Position numbers and translations under genes: made by a program. From NCBI GenBank assembly GCA_964030785.1, contig OZ034978.1, positions 9,586,453 through 9,650,452 of the forward strand: a DNA stretch of 64,000 nucleotides, given 5' to 3'. Of the stretch, positions 57,520-64,000 are shown in pieces. Every line of letters begins with the position of its first letter. Position 1 is the first letter of the stretch. The stretch comes from Siderastrea siderea (lineage: Eukaryota > Cnidaria > Anthozoa > Scleractinia > Rhizangiidae). A model generated the notes under the pieces. It saw nothing but the letters and a program-made list of their open reading frames with translations. It searched no databases and was not told the DNA's origin.

Positions 57520-59180
57520 TGTCTTGTCCCTCTGGTCGGTATTACCCTAAGAAGTAATACCGCCCAGGGGGGCATACAGACATATGAGCTTCTTATACAT
57601 CATACTTTGAATATTTTTTCAACCCGTTGTAGGCCTTGCTGATAAGGTATAATGGTAATTCGGAAAACTTGACTTATCGTAAATATTTTTAAACTTATTG
57701 CTCTTGCCTTCACCTTTGGGGGGGGGGGGTGCAAGCTGTGTATATGTATATTCATCTTTCATTTACTTTCCACCTGGATTTCTATTACACAGTTTCTTTC
57801 AGATTATGCTGTTTACAGGTTTCTACTATAACTCTGATAGCTTAACATAAACATTTTCAAACTTAGTAGTCCTTCTCCCTTTGACTGGTATTACCTAAAA
57901 AGATTGTACCGTCTGTGAAAGGACACACTGTGTGTTCACGAGCATTCACAGCTGACATTTCGTTAATATTATCAAAGATATTGGTCTTGTCCCTTTGAAC
58001 CATATTACCTAAGTAAATAGTACTGTAGTACCGCCTAGATGGACACATGGCTATTCAGCTTGCATGTTGTAGATATTCTCATGCTTAGTAGTCTTGTCCT
58101 TTTGGCAGGTATTACCCAAAGAGATAGTACCATCTGGGGGACACACTGTTTGTATTCATGAGTATTCAGCTCACATTCATTAATATCGTCAGACTTAGTG
58201 GTCTTGTCCTTTTGAATGGTATTACCTAAGAAAATAGTACCACCTAGAAGGACACATGACTATTCAGCTTGCATGTTGTAGATATTCTCATGCTTAGTAG
58301 TCTTGTCCCTTTGGCAGGTATTACCCAAGGAGATAGTACCATCTGGGGGACACACTGTTTGTATTCATGAGTATTCAGCTCACATTTCATTAATATCGTC
58401 AGACTTAGTGGTCTTGTCCTTTTGAATGGTATTACCTAAGAAAATAGTACCACCTAGAAGGACATGACTATTCAGCTTGCATGTTGTAGATATTCTCATG
58501 CTTAGTAGTCTTGTCCCTTTGGCAGGTATTACCCAAGGAGATAGTACCATCTGGGGGACACACTGTTTGTATTCATGAGTATTCAGCTCACATTTCATTA
58601 ATATCGTCAGACTTAGTGGTCTTGTCCCTTTGAATGGTATTACCTAAGAAAATAGTACCGCCTAGAAAGACACATGACTATTCAGCTTGCATGTTGTAGA
58701 TATTCTCATGCTTAGTAGTCTTGTCCCTTTGGCAGGTATTACCCAAAGACACAGTACCATCTGGGGGACACACTGTTTGTATTCATGAGTATTCAGCTCA
58801 CATTTCGTTAATATCTTCAGACTTAGTGGTCTTGTCCCTTTGAATGGTATTACCTAAGAAAATAGCACTGCCTAGAAGGACACATGACTGTTCAGCTTCC
58901 ACATTGTAGATATTCTCATGCTTAGTAGTCTTGCCCCTTTGGCAAGGAGATAGTACTATCTGGGGGGACAAACTGTTTGTATTCATGAGTATTCAGCTCA
59001 CATTTGATAAATATCTTCAGACTTAGTGGTCTTGTCCCTTTGAATGGTATTACCTAAGAAAATAGTTCCGCCTAGAAGGACACATGACTATTCAGCTTGC
59101 AAGTTGTAGATATTCTCATGCTTAGTAGTCTTGTCCCTTTGGCTGGTATTACCTGAGAAAATAGTACCACCCAGAAGGAC
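57520..59180. repeat. Tandem hairpin-module array, left arm
   Basis: cttagtagtcttgtcc recurs at about 58084, 58293, 58501, 58711, 58921 and 59121, a ~209-bp period made of two ~105-bp half-units. Each half-unit has cttgtccctttg followed by an imperfect hairpin of the type GGTATTAC...GTAATACC (perfect at about 57538). Confidence 0.9.
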
Positions 59181-60001
59181 ACACGGGTATTCAGCTTGCA
59201 TGTCACCAAACGAGAGCCTGCTCGCAGGCTATCATGCTTAGAGGTGTTGTACCATCCATCCTAGATTGAGGTGTCTAATTGCAGTTTTAAGTATTGTCAG
59301 AAAACGCCCACAAAGGTGAATGGGTTAACAGAGGTATCAACTAAGGGCTATTTGTTAATTCATAAATTTCTTGTACATGTAAAATATATTGAAATATTGT
59401 GAATGGAATAAAATTATTGTTTGAAAATTAGATTCATTGTTCTGTGTTCTGTATTTCAGTGTTCTGTGTAGTCTTTCATTACAGGAATTGTCCATTTCCC
59501 TTCCATGGAAGGATTATTTTTTTAGTGGGGGGGGGGGGGGGTTTGAGACACCTCCCCTCACCCAACCCCTTGAGAGATTTTAAAACTTTGTATTTTGAGA
59601 CCTCCACCCACCTCCAAATTTCCGAGAACATTCCGTGGTGGAGGTATGGTTATTTTCTGGAACAACACAATTATAATATATTTTTTAACTGGGGGTTGCA
59701 GTGATATTAATGGAACTGTTCCTCACTCTCTCAGATTTTACCACAAGAAACTCGTATGCAGTTGGATGCTCTCTCAAAATGAAAACCCTGCTTAATCTTA
59801 GCATTTTCGAAAGAATTTACATGTCACCGTTTGTAAAAAAAAAACAGAGAATGCAATTTAACAATGCGCTAATTAATTAATTGGCGCATTTCAAAACCAT
59901 AAAGTTCATTCAAGTGAAATCCAACTACAGGAAAACTCAGAGGTGAAACTGTTAAAGCTTCCCATTGAACTGAAAATTAAGGTTAATACAATAGCACTGA
60001 C

Positions 60002-60150
60002 CTTTGGCACCAAAGCCTTTGTCTACTCTTCTCACAATGAATTTGCTGATTGTGGCTTTCTCGAATTCTGAGATCACTCTATTTGTTTCTTCCAGTGTGG
60101 AGACAAACAACTCACCGCCAGAGGACCAGTCATGCAAATTTTAAGCTGTC
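60002..60150 (-). pseudogene. Exon-like ORF in the loop of the inverted repeat
   Basis: On the minus strand about 48 codons read GELFVSTLEETNRVISEF and then EKATISKFIVRRVDKGFGAK up to a donor-like AAAG/GTCAGT. It is the only protein-like stretch in the loop. The pattern is reminiscent of N-terminal FAR1/SWIM-type regions of Mutator-derived proteins, but this is a weak impression, not an identification. Confidence 0.35.
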
Positions 60151-61289
60151 TCCAAGGAAAGCTAAGAATATTGGAAAGTTCTACTTCAAAACAGTCGTTT
60201 TTCCCGCCAATTTTACTGCAGGATCGCGCACACGTCTGAAGGCTGGGTTTGAAAACCCATGGCAATCTTAAAGTTAACACAGTCACATTAAGAATGCCAT
60301 TCAGTAATCATTCTAAAAATTAGAACTTGTTGTAGTCATCACCCATCTTGATAAAGTAAAGAAATTGATTAAATAATTAAATGGATGTAAAAGGACAATT
60401 TTTTGTTAAATGTTTTATATACCAAAATTCTCTGTTTTCATCTTCTGTATCTTTCTTTTACCACCCTTAACCAAAATTAGCACCACATCGTTCCTAATTG
60501 AGCAGTCTCAGTTACGAGTGGGTTTTTTCTTCAACAGATTGTGAACAAGTTGATTACAGTTACTATTCCCTTGTCATTGTAAAAATAAAAAACAAAATAG
60601 AAAAAGGCAAACAATCAACAATAACTCATTTTTATTACATTTGAAACAATTACATACATACATAAACTTTATAAATTACACATTCGGATTTGTACAGTAG
60701 CAATTCCTGCTAGTATCTCCAAATAAAAAACAAAATTAACTAAAAATTAAAAAAGAAACAAAATTAATTAAAATTAATGTTTGTTTTCCTTCCAATGGCC
60801 TTTGCCTCCTTCATGGGCAGAGTGAGAAACAGTTCCATTAATATCACTGCAACCTTAAGTCAAAAATATAATTGTGTTGTTCCAGAAAACAGCCATACCT
60901 CCCCCACGGAATGTTCTCAGAAATTTGGAGGTGGGTGGAGATCTCAAAATAATAAGTTTTAAAATCTCTCAAGGGGTGGGGTGAGGGGAGGTGTCTCAAC
61001 CCCACCCCACCCCCCAAAACAAACCTTCCATGGAAGAGAAATGGACAATTCCTGTAATGAAATACTACATTAATGACACAGAACAATGAATCTAATTTTC
61101 AAACAATAATTTTATTCCATTCACAATATTTCAATTTTGCTTGTACAAGAATTTATGAATTAACAAATAGCCCTTAGCTGATACCTCTGTTGACACATTC
61201 ACCTCTGTGGGAGTTTTCTGACAACACTCAATCTAGCATGGATGGTACCCTGCGAGCAGGGTCTCATTTGGTGACATGCGAGCTGAATA

Positions 61290-62140
61290 CCCGTGTGTCC
61301 TTCTGGGTGGTACTATTTTCTTAGGTAATACCAGCCAAAGGGACAAGACAACTAAGCATGAGAATATCTACAACATGCAAGCTGAACAGTCATGTGTCCT
61401 TCTGGGTGGTACTATTTTCTTAGGTAATACCATTCAAAAGGACAAGGCCACTAAGTCTGAAGATATTTATGAAATGTGAGCTGAATACTCATGAATACAA
61501 CAGTGTGTCCCCCAGATGGTACTATCTCTTTGGGTAATACCTGCCAAAAGGACAAGACTACTAAGCATGAGAATATCTACAACATGCAAGCTGAATAGCG
61601 ATGTGTCCATCTAGGCGGTACTACAGTACTATTTACTTAGGTAATATGGTTCAAAGGGACAAGACCAATATCTTTGATAACATTAACGAAATGTAAGCTG
61701 TGAATGCTCGTGAACACACAGTATGTCCTTTCACAGATGGTACAATCTTTTTAGGTAATACCAGTCAAAGGGACAAGGACTACTAAGTCTGAAAATATTT
61801 ATGTTAAGCTATCAGAGTTATAGTAGAAACCTGTAAACAGCATAATCTGAAAGAAACTGTGTAATAGAAATCCAGGTGGAAAGTAAATGAAAGATGAATA
61901 TACATATACACAGCTTGCATCCCCCCCCCCCCCCCCAAAAGGTGAAGGCAAGAGCAATAAGTTTAAAAATATTTACGATAAGTCAAGTTTTCCGAGTTAC
62001 CATTATACCTTATCAGCAAGGCCTGCAATGGGTTGAAAAAAATCTTCAAAGTATGATGTATAAGAAGCTCATATGTCTGTATGTCCCCCTGGGCGGTATT
62101 ACTTCTTAGGGTAATACCGACCAGAGGGACAAGACAACCT
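61290..62140. repeat. Tandem hairpin-module array, right arm
   Basis: About six inverted copies of the same ~105-bp module, e.g. GGTACTATTTTCTTAGGTAATACC at about 61308 and 61408, plus the outermost perfect hairpin near 62095. Confidence 0.85.
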
Positions 62141-62598
62141 AGTTACACATAAAACGGAATAGACTTGTGACAAAGGATCCATTATTTCTAAGACAATGTC
62201 TCAATCGCAAAAACACGGTTTTTAAATAAACATTTCAATTCTTACAAGACCCTCACAAGCTTACCGTTTCAGTTTCTTAATTTGGAGTACTTGAGCTAAT
62301 TTAGCGTCGGCTAACGGAAGTTTTTTTCGAAGACATTGAACAGTTCGACGCCAATTTCATGTTTAAACAAGCACTGTACATGAATGGGGTGAAGTGTACA
62401 GTAAAAACCTTGTTTCTCGGCCTCTTCAATGCCTGCTTTGAATGCTCAGTCCGCCATATTGGATATTTGCCGACAATTTTCCGAAAGCCGGCCGAATCGG
62501 AAAGTCGTTCCTAGTACTCCTCGGCTGTCCTATCCCGACGATTTTCCCGACTTATCTAGGAAGATCGAAGGGCCTCTGCTCGCAGGGTATCAGTCTGA

Positions 62599-62880
62599 AC
62601 CAGTGGGGGGGGGCGGGGGGGCTGGCAACGAGGTCTGGAACCGAGTTTACATGATCGCCAACCTCGTCCCCAGGGTCTTCTCGCTTTTCAATATGGCGGC
62701 GGCTCGGGAGAAGACCCTGGCACACAGCAGATCACGTGTCTCCAACGAGGATGGAGATGTATTCAAAATGGCGGATACAGCGAAAAGGGTGAGAAGAACT
62801 GGGTACGAGATGCTGAGGTGAAGATAAACAAATGGCGGAAAAAGCTGAAGTTCAGTTCAAGAAAAAATGACACGTTTTGC
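62599..62880. promoter_or_regulatory. Cluster of ATGGCGG motifs within a small foldback repeat
   Basis: CAATATGGCGGCGG (about 62690), CAAAATGGCGGATA (62765) and CAAATGGCGGAAA (62830) match the YY1 core. The first lies in the loop of CCAGGGTCTTCTC/GAGAAGACCCTGG, a foldback repeat with a cctcgtcccca start also seen at 8960-9055. One ATGGCGG frame reads 42 codons (MAAAREKTLAHS...) to a stop. Could be a promoter spread by a transposon or just repeat sequence. Confidence 0.35.
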
Positions 62881-63460
62881 ATGTAAGAGTCTTAGGAATA
62901 CGGCAAAGTGTTAGAGGTCTTGTTTTTGCTGTTCAATGTTTCTTTTTTGTTATTTTAAAGTTAGGAGTAATGGGTTTGAGCGTACTCTACTGCGGAACTC
63001 CGTACCGCTATTTGATTCAATGTTGCTCAAGTGAACATATTATATTTTTTATTCATGAGGCTTTAGGCAATAAATTGTGTTATCGTTACACTGTTACAAA
63101 TCCGTCCTTCTTAAATATTGTTATAAATCCGTCCTTCTTAAAATTATATATCAGGCTCAGATTAAGCTTAAAATATATCTTGTGGAGTGAGCTTAGGCCT
63201 TAAATAAAACTAGTGCTACGAAATATTTATTCTACATGGCTTACATCTCTGTGAGTTCAGTGGAAATGACTCATTTATGGATATGACTCATTAATTTTTG
63301 GTCTGGCAAATTCCAGGTGCTGCTTTGGAGGCAGTGATAATCATTTTGACTTTGTTGAATTTATTTGTGCCCATTCTTTGTGCTACAGTTTTGCTTGTAC
63401 AGTCGTAGATCTCCTCTATGTAGTAATTAGTGACTTTTGATTTTCTGAACATTTGGGGGT
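62881..63460. other. Unassigned stretch
   Basis: No exon recognised. A short direct duplication (aaatccgtccttcttaaa) occurs at about 63098 and 63125. Confidence 0.4.
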
Positions 63461-63645
63461 TTTTATCACTATAGGTTGATGTGATATTATATTTTATATT
63501 TTATATTGTATATATTGTAATATTTTATATATTTTTACTACTTTAGATAGGTATAGATAGGTGTCCCCAATTAGCTTACTTTAGTGTAAGCTAGATATTT
63601 TAAGACACGTTAATAAAGTTTATTATTATTATTATTATTAGGGCT
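63460..63645 (+). mobile_element. LINE 3' end
   Basis: An AT-rich terminal part, then gtaagctagatattttaagac, aataaagttta and an (TTA)n tail. This arrangement is typical of L2/CR1-type LINE 3' ends in cnidarians. No coding part in the window. Confidence 0.5.
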
Positions 63646-63894
63646 TTGTCACTTTCAATATTGTTTTCTACACTTTAGCTTCACTGAGTCACATTAAACA
63701 CTAGAACTGAGGAGATTGTGAGACTGTAAACAATGGCAAAATAAAGCATTTTAACAGTTCTGGGGATAAAATTTCGAGGTTTGAAAAAATTTTCTGCTTA
63801 ACAGCTTCAATCAATTGAGTAACCTGCAGCTGGGTGAAGTTTGAAAGTGTTTCAAAAATAGAAATGGGAAAGAGAGGATTGAACTCACCTGAGG

Positions 63895-64000
63895 GAGTAA
63901 TACACAAGTGATGGAATAGTACACAACTGACGGAGTAATAAACAGCTGACGGAATTATCGTCCAGCTGACTGAGTGCAACACAACTGACTGGGTAACACA
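63895..64000. repeat. ~20-bp minisatellite at window edge
   Basis: About five units of ACA(A/G)CTGACGGAGTAATA-type sequence, running off the end of the window. Confidence 0.7.

Larger units (their letters stand above)
57107..62530. repeat. Giant imperfect inverted repeat with ~1-kb loop
   Basis: The left arm (57107-about 59745) and right arm (about 60816-62530) are inverted copies. Landmarks are ggacagccgaggagtac against its complement at the outer ends, ATATGGCGGACTGAGC/GCTCAGTCCGCCATAT, and ccgtggtggaggtatgg/ccatacctcccccacgg near the loop. Arms differ in length mostly because the tandem array has about 14 modules on the left and about 6 on the right. Confidence 0.85.
55985..62589. mobile_element. 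Mutator-like element B, 6.6 kb, RecQ fragment plus giant inverted repeat
   Basis: Begins TACCCTGCGAGCAGAGG and ends CCTCTGCTCGCAGGGTA, flanked by TCAGTCTGT (55976-55984) and TCAGTCTGA (62590-62598), 8 of 9 matching. 55985-57100 is an inverted match of element A. The rest is a 5.4 kb inverted-repeat structure. Confidence 0.85.

Noticed and set aside
57863..61479. Repeated reading frame VLLGGTIFLGNT.Q.DKTTK in the hairpin modules, seen on both arms, suggesting a repeat protein
   Set aside because: The ~105-bp module happens to keep frame for two copies, but every 209-bp unit contains an in-frame TGA, and the conserved part coincides with the GGTATTAC/GTAATACC hairpin. DNA-level conservation explains it.
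62429..62821. 130-codon plus-strand frame
   Set aside because: It runs through the inverted repeat, the end of element B and the ATGGCGG foldback repeat, so it is a chance fusion of repeats.
63701..63982. 93-codon minus-strand frame at the window edge
   Set aside because: Part of it is translation of the ~20-bp minisatellite; the rest (SIFETLSNFTQLQVTQLI) might be an exon, but nothing supports it within the window.

Overview
The window is animal nuclear DNA and most likely anthozoan (stony coral or close relative). Genes are split into short exons with GT-AG introns, the sequence is AT-rich, and the space between genes is packed with small inverted-repeat DNA transposons, tRNA-like SINEs and LINE remnants. 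I see no bacterial operons, rRNA, bona fide tRNA genes or CRISPR arrays. The organism call rests on general resemblance, not on a database search.

Three conserved genes can be read exon by exon. (1) 2161-10761, plus strand: a peroxisomal sarcosine/pipecolate oxidase (PIPOX-like) whose first exon, with the Rossmann GxGxxG, lies before the window. (2) 13337-22693, plus strand: mitochondrial ribosomal protein S23 (MRPS23), complete, with a tiny first exon and a 4.8 kb first intron that holds a whole Merlin-type transposon. (3) 25549-33661, minus strand: N-acylglucosamine 2-epimerase/renin-binding protein (RENBP), complete in eight exons and convergent with MRPS23. A fourth coding candidate is an intronless 283-residue membrane-anchored protein (40781-41632, minus). 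A few lone exon-like ORFs (34238-34444, 36893-37119, 55883-55984) I cannot assign.

From about 37 kb rightward the window is mostly a layered transposon landscape. It has a decayed LINE (37.15-38.48 kb); a Mutator-like MITE split by a Harbinger-like MITE and by a 0.58 kb palindrome (43.98-45.86 kb); a CAGGG-ended element (46.3-46.7 kb); and a 1.3 kb element with GCAGACT arrays and a 10-bp target duplication (47.06-48.37 kb). Next come two Mutator-like elements with 9-bp target duplications that each carry a fragment of a RecQ-like helicase (48.66-49.85 and 55.99-62.59 kb), and between them a 4.8 kb Harbinger-like element inserted in the target duplication of the first. The second RecQ-carrying element contains a 5.4 kb inverted repeat whose arms hold tandem arrays of ~105-bp hairpin modules in unequal number.

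The three conserved genes share no obvious pathway: amino-acid oxidation in peroxisomes, mitochondrial translation, and amino-sugar/sialic-acid metabolism. The most unusual material is the RecQ-carrying Mutator-like family, the large inverted repeat, and the pretoxin-like 283-residue ORF.
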